DNA of 64,000 nt from Pyrinomonadaceae bacterium (lineage in GTDB: Bacteria > Acidobacteriota > Blastocatellia > Pyrinomonadales > Pyrinomonadaceae): positions 806,001 to 870,000 of the forward strand of contig JAGOBH010000001.1 of the NCBI GenBank assembly GCA_017983495.1. The letters run 5' to 3'. Below the pieces are notes generated by a model. That model saw only the letters and a program-made list of their open reading frames with translations. It was not told the DNA's origin and made no database searches. Of this stretch, positions 1 through 7,711 are shown one piece after another. A program made the translations under genes and the position numbers. Within the stretch, counting starts at the first letter, position 1, and every line of letters begins with the position of its first letter.

Positions 1-480
1 TTCGGTAAGGGACGCCGCTGGGGTTCGAATTGGAATTCGGCTGCTGACGCTTTTCTCGGCGGATGGCAGATAAACGGAATCTTTCGCTGGCAGAGTGGAC
101 AGCCGTTTGATGTTCGCCGAAATGGCGTACGCGTCGACCTCGTTGGCGACCCTTATACGGGCAGCAGCGACGGTCGTTACCTGAATCGTGCGGCATTCGT
201 CGACGCACCGGTAGGACGCTTTGGCAATCTTGCGAGAAACAGTCTGCGTTCGCCCTCGAACAACTCGTTAAACATGGGCGTGTCGAAGTACTTTAACCTG
301 TATGAGCAGTTCAAGATGCAGTTCCGAGCTGACTTCTTTAACTTGTTCAATACGCCGCAGCTTGCGGTTCCTAATACTGATCTGAACAACAACAGCAACT
401 TTGATGGCTTTGGCATCATTCGCAGTACATATCAGTTCACGAACCGACAGATCCAGTTCGGGGTCAGACTCGAATTCTAG
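1..480 (+). CDS. TonB-dependent receptor, C-terminal end (partial)
   Basis: Open from the first base, so only the last 159 residues are visible. They contain the outer-strand pattern of Oar-like, carboxypeptidase-regulatory-domain TonB receptors: GGWQINGIFRWQSGQPFDV, then FGNLARNSLRSP, then the segment QFRADFFNLFNTPQ and a last strand ending in RQIQFGVRLEF with a terminal Phe, as expected for an outer-membrane barrel inserted by the Bam machinery. Such receptors import oligosaccharides or other large solutes using TonB energy. The gene lies directly before a row of alpha-glucan enzymes on the same strand, so a maltodextrin substrate is a reasonable guess, but the plug and N-terminus that could support it lie outside the window. 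Confidence 0.85.
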   Translation, partial: FGKGRRWGSNWNSAADAFLGGWQINGIFRWQSGQPFDVRRNGVRVDLVGDPYTGSSDGRYLNRAAFVDAPVGRFGNLARNSLRSPSNNSLNMGVSKYFNLYEQFKMQFRADFFNLFNTPQLAVPNTDLNNNSNFDGFGIIRSTYQFTNRQIQFGVRLEF

Positions 481-493
481 GGTTCCGGCAACC

Positions 494-515
494 GTGCCGG
501 TTTAACCGCCGGCAC
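494..515 (+). terminator. Hairpin after the TonB receptor
   Basis: GTGCCGG (494-500) pairs with CCGGCAC (509-515) around an 8-base loop and is followed by ATTGTTCTTTTT. It sits 14 bases past the receptor stop and looks like the first of two stacked intrinsic terminators. Confidence 0.6.
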
Positions 516-527
516 ATTGTTCTTTTT

Positions 528-565
528 CGGGGCGTGAAACATAATGTTTTTCACGCCCCGATTTT
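528..565 (+). terminator. Intrinsic terminator upstream of malQ
   Basis: CGGGGCGTGAAA (528-539) and TTTCACGCCCCG (549-560) form a perfect 12-bp stem with a 9-base loop, followed by ATTTT. The upstream GTG at 534 that would lengthen malQ lies inside the stem, which argues for the later ATG start of malQ. Confidence 0.75.
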
Positions 566-590
566 AGTAAACAAGGACATTTCAGGTTAT

Positions 591-2117
591 ATGGCATTTC
601 CCCGAGCATCAGGCATTTTACTCCATCCGACATCGCTTCCCGGCGACTGTGGCATCGGTGATCTCGGTGATGAGGCTTTTCGTTTTATCGATTTTCTGGT
701 CGAGGCTCGGCAGCAATACTGGCAGATATTGCCCCTCGGCCCGACGGGATATGGTGATTCTCCTTACCAGTGCTTTTCCGCGTTTGCGGGAAATACGCTT
801 CTTATTTCTCCGGAGAAATTGATCGAAGATGGACTGATAACCCCGTCCGATTTGGACGACCGGCCGGATTTTACCGCCCACAAGGTCGATTTCGGCTCAG
901 TCTATAACTGGAAGAACCAATTGCTGCCCAAAGCATACGACGGGTTTCATCGCGTAACCAGCTTCGATCTGCGCGGAAAATTTGAGACATTTTGTCAGGA
1001 AAACGATTTTTGGCTGGACGATTATGCTCTTTTTCGTGCGATCAAGGCAACGCAGGATCAAAAGCCCTGGTATGAATGGCCGGCCGAGCTTAAGCTGCGC
1101 GAAGGAACGGCGATGCGGTTTGCGGCCGAGCGGCTATACGAAGAGACGCAGGCTCAAAAGTTCTATCAGTTTCTCTTTTTTCGCCAATGGATGGCTGTCA
1201 AGGATCACGCGAACCGCAGCGGTATCAAGATAATAGGCGATATCCCGATCTTTGTTGCCGCTGATTCGGCGGACGTTTGGTGTAATCAGAACAAATTTAA
1301 GCTCAGTGCTGATGGGACGGCCAAGGTCGTTGCGGGCGTTCCACCTGATTATTTTTCGAGCACCGGCCAGCTCTGGGGTAATCCGATCTACGATTGGGAT
1401 GCGATGCGGGCCGATGGATTTCGTTGGTGGATCGCACGCGTCCATTCGACATTTCAGACTGTCGACGTAGTCCGCGTGGACCACTTCCGAGGTTTTGCGG
1501 CATCGTGGGAAGTGCCGGGCGATGATGAAACGGCTGAAAATGGACGCTGGGTCGACGTGCCCGGAAAGGAACTGTTCGTCGCACTCAGGCAATCGCTTGG
1601 CGAACTGGCGATCATTGCCGAGGATCTCGGCGTTATCACGCCCGACGTCGAAGAATTGCGAGACGGATTTGGCTTTCCCGGAATGCGAATATTGCAGTTC
1701 GCATTCGGCGGCGACGCCCAAAATCATGATCTGCCGCACAATTACATCAGGAATTGTGTTGCCTATACCGGCACACATGACAACGATACAACCGTCGGTT
1801 GGTTCAATTCGCAAGCTGGAGCCGGATCGACCCGGGATGAGGGGGAGATCAGTCGTGAACACGACTATTGCCTGAAATACCTTGATTCCAATGGAGAAGA
1901 GATCCACTGGGATTTCATCCGCGCGGTTTGGGCATCCGTCGCGAATACAGCGATCACACCGCTGCCGGACCTTCTCGGAATAGGCACCGAGGGTCGCATG
2001 AATTTGCCGGCGTCAACCTCAGGCAACTGGCACTGGCGAATGACGCGAGAATCTATAAACGACGGGATCGTCGAGAGATTAAAAGAACTTACCGAAATTT
2101 ACGGACGGACACAGTAA
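591..2117 (+). CDS. malQ: 4-alpha-glucanotransferase (amylomaltase), GH77
   Basis: Transfers alpha-1,4-glucan segments between maltodextrins, releasing glucose; a cytoplasmic enzyme of maltose and starch breakdown. The 508 residues match the short bacterial GH77 form. Visible marks are the start PRASGILLHPTSLPG, the WCNQNKFKL region, the nucleophile neighbourhood VVRVDHFRG, the acid-base region IIAEDLG and the third carboxylate in YTGTHDNDT. A GTG at 534 would add 19 residues but falls inside a terminator stem, so the ATG at 591, with AAGGA about 13 bases before it, is preferred. The next gene starts two bases after the stop, so the two are probably cotranscribed. Confidence 0.95.
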   Translation: MAFPRASGILLHPTSLPGDCGIGDLGDEAFRFIDFLVEARQQYWQILPLGPTGYGDSPYQCFSAFAGNTLLISPEKLIEDGLITPSDLDDRPDFTAHKVDFGSVYNWKNQLLPKAYDGFHRVTSFDLRGKFETFCQENDFWLDDYALFRAIKATQDQKPWYEWPAELKLREGTAMRFAAERLYEETQAQKFYQFLFFRQWMAVKDHANRSGIKIIGDIPIFVAADSADVWCNQNKFKLSADGTAKVVAGVPPDYFSSTGQLWGNPIYDWDAMRADGFRWWIARVHSTFQTVDVVRVDHFRGFAASWEVPGDDETAENGRWVDVPGKELFVALRQSLGELAIIAEDLGVITPDVEELRDGFGFPGMRILQFAFGGDAQNHDLPHNYIRNCVAYTGTHDNDTTVGWFNSQAGAGSTRDEGEISREHDYCLKYLDSNGEEIHWDFIRAVWASVANTAITPLPDLLGIGTEGRMNLPASTSGNWHWRMTRESINDGIVERLKELTEIYGRTQ

Positions 2118-2119
2118 AT

Positions 2120-4138
2120 ATGAAAATAGACTGTTCACCACTGGTACGCAGAAATGCGGAGAACATTGAAAGAAGTGTAACGCAGGCGGACCTTACAGGG
2201 GTTACTTGCCCTCAGGTTAAACAACTCTCAGTATCTCCAGTATCCCTGCCCAAATTCATCTCTGCGTCTCTGCGTCTCTGCGGTTTAATTGCTCTCTTCT
2301 CCTTGGCCGCACTTTCCCAGTCGCCGACTGTCGAAAAGGTCGAACCGCCAAGCTGGTGGACTGGCATGACTATCAATCCGGTTCGTGTCCTGCTTCGCGG
2401 CACGCATCTTAAAAACGCTACCGTGGAAACACCAAAGGCAAGCGGTCTAACCGCCGGCAACCTGAAATGGAGCGAAAACGGACACTATTTGTTTTTTGAC
2501 CTGACGATAGCGCCGACGGCAAATGCCGGAAAGCATAAGCTGACCGTCGTGGGCGGCGGCAGATCGACGGCATTCGATTTCGAGGTCGCCGCACGTCCGT
2601 CGGCAAGTGGCAAATATCAGGGTTACTCGCCGGACGACGTGATCTACCTTGTGATGCCCGACCGCTTTGCGGACGGTGACACGTCAAATAACGATCCGGC
2701 CAGATCGAAGGGGCTGTTCGACCGCAGCAAAACGCGCCGTTATCATGGCGGCGATCTGGAAGGTGTCATTAGTAAGCTTCCTTACCTGAAATCTCTTGGC
2801 GTTACTGCGATCTGGACAACACCGATCTATGACAATAACGATCGCCTTGATGAAAAGGAGGTCTACGATGGCGAAAAAACGACAGGTTATCATGGTTACG
2901 GTGCGGTCGATATGTACAACGTCGACGAGCATTTCGGCGATATCGCCAAGTTGAAAGAGCTGACCGACAAGGCTCGTTCGATGGGTATTAAGATGATCCA
3001 GGATCAGGTCGCGAATCACACCGGACCATATCACGTCTGGGCAAATGATCCGCCGACTCCCACCTGGTGGAACGGCACGGTCGACAACCATTTATCGAAC
3101 AACTGGCAAAAATGGACGACGATGAATCCGCGTGCGACGTACCAAACGCAGCGGCGCAATCTCGAAGGCTGGTTCGTCGACATATTGCCCGATTTCAATC
3201 AGGACGATCCTGAGGTCGAAAAATATTTGATCCAGAACAGCATTTGGTGGATCGAGCGTGTCGGTTATGATGCGGTCCGAATGGACACGCTGCCGCACGT
3301 GCCGCGTTCGTTTTGGTCAAAATGGGGTTCAGCCCTTAAGCGTCAGTATCCGAAGCTGAACATCCTTGGCGAGCTGTACGACGGCAACCCGGCGCTTCTT
3401 TCTTATTTCCAAACCGGCCGAAAAGGGCATGACGGCATCGATACCCAGATCGACACTCTATTTGATTTCACTCTCTTTTATGCTATCCGCGACTCGTTTG
3501 CACAAGGCAAATCAATACGCGCGGTATCGCAGGCATTTGCTCACGACTTGTTATATCCCCAACCCGAAGTATTGACGTCGTTTATCGGTGTCCATGACAT
3601 GCTTCGGTTTATGAATGAACCGGGAGCAACTGTCGACGGCCTGAAACTCGCGCAAACGCTGGTAATGACCGCGCGGGGAACTCCGATCCTCTACTACGGT
3701 GACGAGATCGCTATGCCGGGCGGCAGTGATCCGGACAACCGGCGAGATTTTCCAGGCGGATTTCCGGCTGATGGGATCGACAAATTTGCTGCCTCCGGCC
3801 GCAATAAGATCGAGGCCGACGTTTGGAATCATCTCAGCACGCTAGGCCGTCTTCGGCAACAACTCGAACCGCTGCGTCGTGGAAAATCGCTCGATCTGCT
3901 TGACGAAGAGCAGCAGATGGCGTTTGCACGCGTGACCTCCAAACAGGCTGTAATTGTTGTATTCAATAATGATACTAAACCCGCCGTGGTCAGCTTTGAC
4001 GTCTCAATGATCAAACAGATCGCCGCCAATGCGACTTTGCGTGACGCTCTTGGCAAAGTCGATGACGTACGGATCGAAGGCGGAATGGTGAAATTTACGA
4101 TGCCGGTGAGAACAGCGGTAATCTTAGGAGCCAAATAA
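2120..4138 (+). CDS. Exported GH13 maltodextrinase (neopullulanase/cyclomaltodextrinase type)
   Basis: A 672-residue GH13 enzyme predicted to hydrolyse alpha-1,4 links of maltodextrins or cyclodextrins outside the cytoplasm. After the leader comes an N-terminal beta domain (roughly residues 70-165, starting VEKVEPPSWWTGM) typical of cyclomaltodextrinases, then the barrel beginning DDVIYLVMPDRFADGD. Catalytic carboxylates are in DAVRMDTLPH (nucleophile), ILGELYDG (acid-base) and FIGVHDMLR. The family resembles SusA of Bacteroidetes. The leader is odd: about 50 residues precede the hydrophobic core LIALFSLAALSQS, and its end, ISASLRLCG, is encoded by an intergenic-type repeat (CTCTGCGT units). 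ATG 2120 is the only clear start after the malQ stop. Confidence 0.88.
   Translation: MKIDCSPLVRRNAENIERSVTQADLTGVTCPQVKQLSVSPVSLPKFISASLRLCGLIALFSLAALSQSPTVEKVEPPSWWTGMTINPVRVLLRGTHLKNATVETPKASGLTAGNLKWSENGHYLFFDLTIAPTANAGKHKLTVVGGGRSTAFDFEVAARPSASGKYQGYSPDDVIYLVMPDRFADGDTSNNDPARSKGLFDRSKTRRYHGGDLEGVISKLPYLKSLGVTAIWTTPIYDNNDRLDEKEVYDGEKTTGYHGYGAVDMYNVDEHFGDIAKLKELTDKARSMGIKMIQDQVANHTGPYHVWANDPPTPTWWNGTVDNHLSNNWQKWTTMNPRATYQTQRRNLEGWFVDILPDFNQDDPEVEKYLIQNSIWWIERVGYDAVRMDTLPHVPRSFWSKWGSALKRQYPKLNILGELYDGNPALLSYFQTGRKGHDGIDTQIDTLFDFTLFYAIRDSFAQGKSIRAVSQAFAHDLLYPQPEVLTSFIGVHDMLRFMNEPGATVDGLKLAQTLVMTARGTPILYYGDEIAMPGGSDPDNRRDFPGGFPADGIDKFAASGRNKIEADVWNHLSTLGRLRQQLEPLRRGKSLDLLDEEQQMAFARVTSKQAVIVVFNNDTKPAVVSFDVSMIKQIAANATLRDALGKVDDVRIEGGMVKFTMPVRTAVILGAK
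2239..2290 (+). repeat. CTCTGCGT-unit repeat inside the GH13 leader
   Basis: Three tandem units of about 8 bases (TCTCTGCG repeated, then GTTTAA) read as the reverse of the ACCGCAGAGACGCAGAG-type strings common between genes in many environmental bacteria. A decayed mate, with CGCAGA and GCGGAGAA, lies at about 2147-2163. The unit is translated here, as ISASLRLCG. Recognition is from pattern only. Confidence 0.55.
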
Positions 4139-4207
4139 GGAGAAAGCCTGAAAAAGCGCGACATCGGGCTCACGCTGACATTCGTGTTTCGCAGGCGAAG
4201 AAACGGT

Positions 4208-5542
4208 ATGGAAGACAAACCAAAGCTGACATTTTGGCAGATCTGGAACATGAGTTTCGGATTTATGGGTATTCAGATCGGATTCGGACTTCAGCAGGCG
4301 AATATGTCGCCTATCTACAAGTACTTAGGAGCCGAAGAAAGCTCGCTTCCGTACCTTTGGCTCGCGGCACCGGTTACCGGCCTTCTTATCCAGCCGATAA
4401 TTGGAGCGATGTCTGACCGAACTTGGAACAAACTCGGTCGGCGACGCCCATATTTTTTGGTCGGGGCGGTGCTTTCCAGTATCTGCCTGTTCCTGATGCC
4501 GTTTTCGACCGCCGTCTGGATGGCTGCGCTTTTGTTGTGGCTGCTCGATTTTAGCGTCAACACCAGCATGGAGCCATTTCGTGCATTTGTCGGTGACAAA
4601 CTGCCTGAGGAGCAGCGAACCACGGGGTTTGTGATGCAGTCCTTTTTTATCGGTATCGGTCAGACGCTGGCAAATGCGGCACCATTTATTTTGGCTGCGC
4701 TTGGCGTGACGGGAGTGATGGCAAGCGGCATTCCAAACGCAACAATGTGGGCGTTTATGATCGGCGCAGTTTGCTTCCTTGGAGCCGTCCTCTGGACTGT
4801 CCTGACGGCGGACGAGTATCCGCCTGCAGACATGGATGAATTCCGCCGTCGGCAGGCAGAAGGCAATATCGTGTCGACCATACTGAAGGAAATCGCGGGA
4901 GCCTTAAAGGACATGCCCGCAACGATGAAACAACTGGCCGTCGTTCAGTTTTTCACATGGTTTGCCCTGATGTGCATGTGGCAGTACTACGGGATTGCTG
5001 TTGCCAGGCACGTGTTCCTGGCGCCGGACGAAAAGTCGCCGCTTTTCGCACAGGGCACCGAATGGGGTGGGCTTTCGTTTGCTATATACAATGTTGCTTG
5101 TTTTCTATTCGCCTTTATGATCCCTAAGGTCGCCAATGCCACCAGCCGAAAAGCGACTCACGCGATCTGTTTGACGCTCGGCGGCCTCGGACTTATCTCG
5201 ACTTATTTTGCACACGACAAATATTTCCTTTGGGCCGGCATGGTCGGCGTAGGTATCGCCTGGGCATCGATCCTGTCCATGCCTTACGTAATACTGGCCG
5301 GAGCGATCAAGCCCTCGCGGATGGGCGTGTATATGGGTGTATTCAATCTGTTTATCGTCATTCCCCAGATCGTTATGGGGTTGGTCGTCCCTCAGATCTA
5401 CGGAAACCTGCTTGGTAATGATCCTCTCAACGTCGTCGTACTTGGCGGGGTTGTACTTTTACTAGCTGCGGCCAGCGTTTTGGTCGTAAAGGACGTAGGT
5501 GCGGCTGTGATTGGAAACGTCGAAGAGGCAAAAGGTGCCTAA
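4208..5542 (+). CDS. MFS sugar transporter, GPH/SLC45-like
   Basis: A 444-residue membrane carrier with about 12 hydrophobic segments. The TM2-TM3 loop DRTWNKLGRRRPY is the signature of glycoside-cation symporters and SLC45-type sucrose/maltose carriers. It probably takes up maltose or short maltodextrins released by the exported amylases on either side, feeding MalQ. A start at 4184 is possible, but ATG 4208 begins the conserved MEDKPKLTFWQIW and has GAAGAAACG just upstream. The gene lies 69 bp after the first GH13 and 21 bp before the second, consistent with one operon. The substrate is inferred from neighbours. Confidence 0.88.
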   Translation: MEDKPKLTFWQIWNMSFGFMGIQIGFGLQQANMSPIYKYLGAEESSLPYLWLAAPVTGLLIQPIIGAMSDRTWNKLGRRRPYFLVGAVLSSICLFLMPFSTAVWMAALLLWLLDFSVNTSMEPFRAFVGDKLPEEQRTTGFVMQSFFIGIGQTLANAAPFILAALGVTGVMASGIPNATMWAFMIGAVCFLGAVLWTVLTADEYPPADMDEFRRRQAEGNIVSTILKEIAGALKDMPATMKQLAVVQFFTWFALMCMWQYYGIAVARHVFLAPDEKSPLFAQGTEWGGLSFAIYNVACFLFAFMIPKVANATSRKATHAICLTLGGLGLISTYFAHDKYFLWAGMVGVGIAWASILSMPYVILAGAIKPSRMGVYMGVFNLFIVIPQIVMGLVVPQIYGNLLGNDPLNVVVLGGVVLLLAAASVLVVKDVGAAVIGNVEEAKGA

Positions 5543-5563
5543 AAGGTAACGAAACTTGAGCAT

Positions 5564-6970
5564 ATGCAGAACATTGCGATCAGAATCTTGATTTTCACGG
5601 TCTTTCTTGCGAGCTGCGTATTTGGCCAGCAACAGTCCAAAGATGTTTCGAAGGAAAACGCACGCAGCTCGCAAGAATGGGTAAAGGACGCTGTTATTTA
5701 CCAGATTTGGGAAAGGGCATATTCACAAAAGGGTGATTTTAACTCGATCACGGCGGACCTGGATCGCATCAAGGATCTAGGGGTCGACGTTCTTTGGCTG
5801 ATGCCGGTGCATCCGATCGGGCAGGTCAAGAAAAAAGGCACCGTCGGTTCGCCATATGCGGTACGCGATTATTACGGAGTCAATCCGGATTATGGTACGC
5901 CGACTGATCTCAAACGTCTCGTCGCCGAGGCACACAAGCGTAATCTAAAGGTGATCATCGACGTGGTGCTGAATCACACCGCCTGGGATAACAAGCTGAT
6001 CACCGAGCATCCCGAATTTTACAAGAAGAATGAAAAGGGCGAGATCGTCCCGCCGGTGCCGGACTGGGCCGATGTCGCAGGGCTCGATTACAATAATCCG
6101 GCACTGCGTCAGTACATCATCGACAATCTAAAGCACTGGATACGCGATTACGACCTGGACGGATTTCGCTGTGATGTCGCCCTCTTTATCCCGACAGATT
6201 TTTGGGATCAGGCACGTGCCGAGGTCGATAAGATCAAGGCAAATACTATTTGGCTCGCCGAGGCCGAAAAACCCGATCTGCTCGTCAAAGCGTTTGACGT
6301 CGATTACGCGTGGAACATGCACGGTACGCTCACCGAAGTGATGCAGGGCGTCAAACCTGCGTCGTCTTTACGTAAGATTTGGGAAGAGCAGTTAGCGACA
6401 TTTCCCAAGGGCTCATTGCGCATGCGGTTTTCCGACAACCACGACGAACGACGTGCGATCGCCCGATTTGGAGAAAAAGGTGCTATTGCCGCGCAGTCGC
6501 TAATGTTCACTCTAGACGGCGTGCCGCTGGTTTACAACGGAGCTGAGGCTGGCGATACGACCGAATCAGGTGCACCGGCCTTGTTTGAAAAGCTGCCGAT
6601 ATTTTGGCAGTTTGCCGAACGCCGCCCGGAATTTCCGAGTTTTTACAGATCGATGATCGCCCTGCGAAAGAGCTCGCCGGCTCTTCGTCGCGGCGATGTG
6701 ATGTGGCTGAAAAACTCGGACGAGAACCGCGTATTGACTTTCACACGCCGCTTTGGCACCGAGGAGATTCTGGTTGCCATAAACATGACCAATGCTCCAT
6801 TTTTCGGCTCGGTCGAGGCAAACGGCAGTTTCGGAGAGATCACACCGAGAATTGGACAGCCGCTGCCAACGGCCGAAGAAAAGGCAAAGGCAGTCGGCAC
6901 ATCAACTAACGGCCTACCTGCTTTGGGGCTCGATAGTTTCGGGCTCAGGATCTTCCGACGAACATTGTGA
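5564..6970 (+). CDS. Exported GH13 alpha-amylase-family hydrolase
   Basis: A 468-residue protein with a Sec signal peptide (MQNIAIRILIFTVFLASCVFG; the Cys could also be a lipobox). The barrel begins WVKDAVIYQIWERAYS. The four GH13 regions are visible: DVVLNHT, GFRCDVA (nucleophile Asp), LAEAEKP (acid-base Glu) and FSDNHDE. It is compact and lacks accessory glycan-binding modules, like small maltogenic amylases that act on oligosaccharides. It follows the MFS carrier by 21 bp. Periplasmic or surface-attached maltodextrin hydrolysis is the likely role; exact product specificity cannot be read from sequence. Confidence 0.9.
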   Translation: MQNIAIRILIFTVFLASCVFGQQQSKDVSKENARSSQEWVKDAVIYQIWERAYSQKGDFNSITADLDRIKDLGVDVLWLMPVHPIGQVKKKGTVGSPYAVRDYYGVNPDYGTPTDLKRLVAEAHKRNLKVIIDVVLNHTAWDNKLITEHPEFYKKNEKGEIVPPVPDWADVAGLDYNNPALRQYIIDNLKHWIRDYDLDGFRCDVALFIPTDFWDQARAEVDKIKANTIWLAEAEKPDLLVKAFDVDYAWNMHGTLTEVMQGVKPASSLRKIWEEQLATFPKGSLRMRFSDNHDERRAIARFGEKGAIAAQSLMFTLDGVPLVYNGAEAGDTTESGAPALFEKLPIFWQFAERRPEFPSFYRSMIALRKSSPALRRGDVMWLKNSDENRVLTFTRRFGTEEILVAINMTNAPFFGSVEANGSFGEITPRIGQPLPTAEEKAKAVGTSTNGLPALGLDSFGLRIFRRTL

Positions 6971-7023
6971 CGAAGCGGTTTGCCGATAGACACGCATAAA
7001 GAAAATGCGATAGCCTCAGCAGT

Positions 7024-7683
7024 ATGAAGATCATTACTCTATTTCTCGCATCTTTTCTCGGCCTTTACGCCTGCGGGGCCACACCGGAATCAGGCGGTTC
7101 GTCCAAATCGGACAATAAAGTTACCTCCGCAAATACGGTCGATGCAGCGTCGACTGCGCCATCGCCGACGCCAAAGCCGGCGGTGACGGGTGACGGTCCA
7201 AAGACGATCCGCGATTTCTTCACGCTCCTGCCGGAGAAGTACTTTACGCTTGAGGGCTGTATGCGCGAGAGCGACAAAGAATGCATTAAGGCCCGTGCTG
7301 AATACCTGAAGACTTTCACCCAGGTTGAAGACACGGCTAACGGATATTTTAAGGGTGGTTGTGACGGAGCCCAATCGTGCATCGAAATGGCGATCTTTAA
7401 GCGGCCCGACGGCACATATCTCGTCGGCCTCGCGACCTCTGGCGAGATGATGAACGATTTCTACTTCCTCGATTACAAGGACGGCAAATGGTCGGATATC
7501 TCATCGACCGTCGTACCAGAGTTCAGCAAAAAGAACTGGTACGAACTGCCCCGAGTCGGCACGTCGGTCAAGGTCTTTGCGAAAAAGATCGTTGAGCAAG
7601 GCAAAGACTATCAGATCAGTGAAAAGGGCAAAAAGCTCTACGATCTCGAATGGAAAGACGGTAAGTTTGAAAGGAAAAAATAA
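7024..7683 (+). CDS. Lipoprotein of unknown function
   Basis: A 219-residue protein with a lipoprotein signal, lipobox LYAC at residues 14-17, then a Ser/Thr/Pro-rich linker to about residue 60. The folded part holds paired cysteines (EGCMRESDKECIKA, and GCDGAQSCIEMA), so disulfides are likely in the periplasm. I do not recognise a family. It sits between two glycan hydrolases in the same operon-like row, which suggests but does not prove a role in glucan handling. Its last 106 bases overlap an open extension of the next frame, but the real start of the next gene is after its stop. Confidence 0.7.
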   Translation: MKIITLFLASFLGLYACGATPESGGSSKSDNKVTSANTVDAASTAPSPTPKPAVTGDGPKTIRDFFTLLPEKYFTLEGCMRESDKECIKARAEYLKTFTQVEDTANGYFKGGCDGAQSCIEMAIFKRPDGTYLVGLATSGEMMNDFYFLDYKDGKWSDISSTVVPEFSKKNWYELPRVGTSVKVFAKKIVEQGKDYQISEKGKKLYDLEWKDGKFERKK

Positions 7684-7711
7684 AGCCTTAAAGGTGAGAG
7701 GAGCTGTGAAC

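Noticed and set aside
534..590. N-terminal extension of malQ from GTG 534.
   Set aside because: The codons are in the stem of a strong terminator, and GH77 enzymes begin at the later ATG.
1134..1907. A 257-codon - strand frame opposite malQ.
   Set aside because: It is antisense to the conserved GH77 core and has no family pattern.
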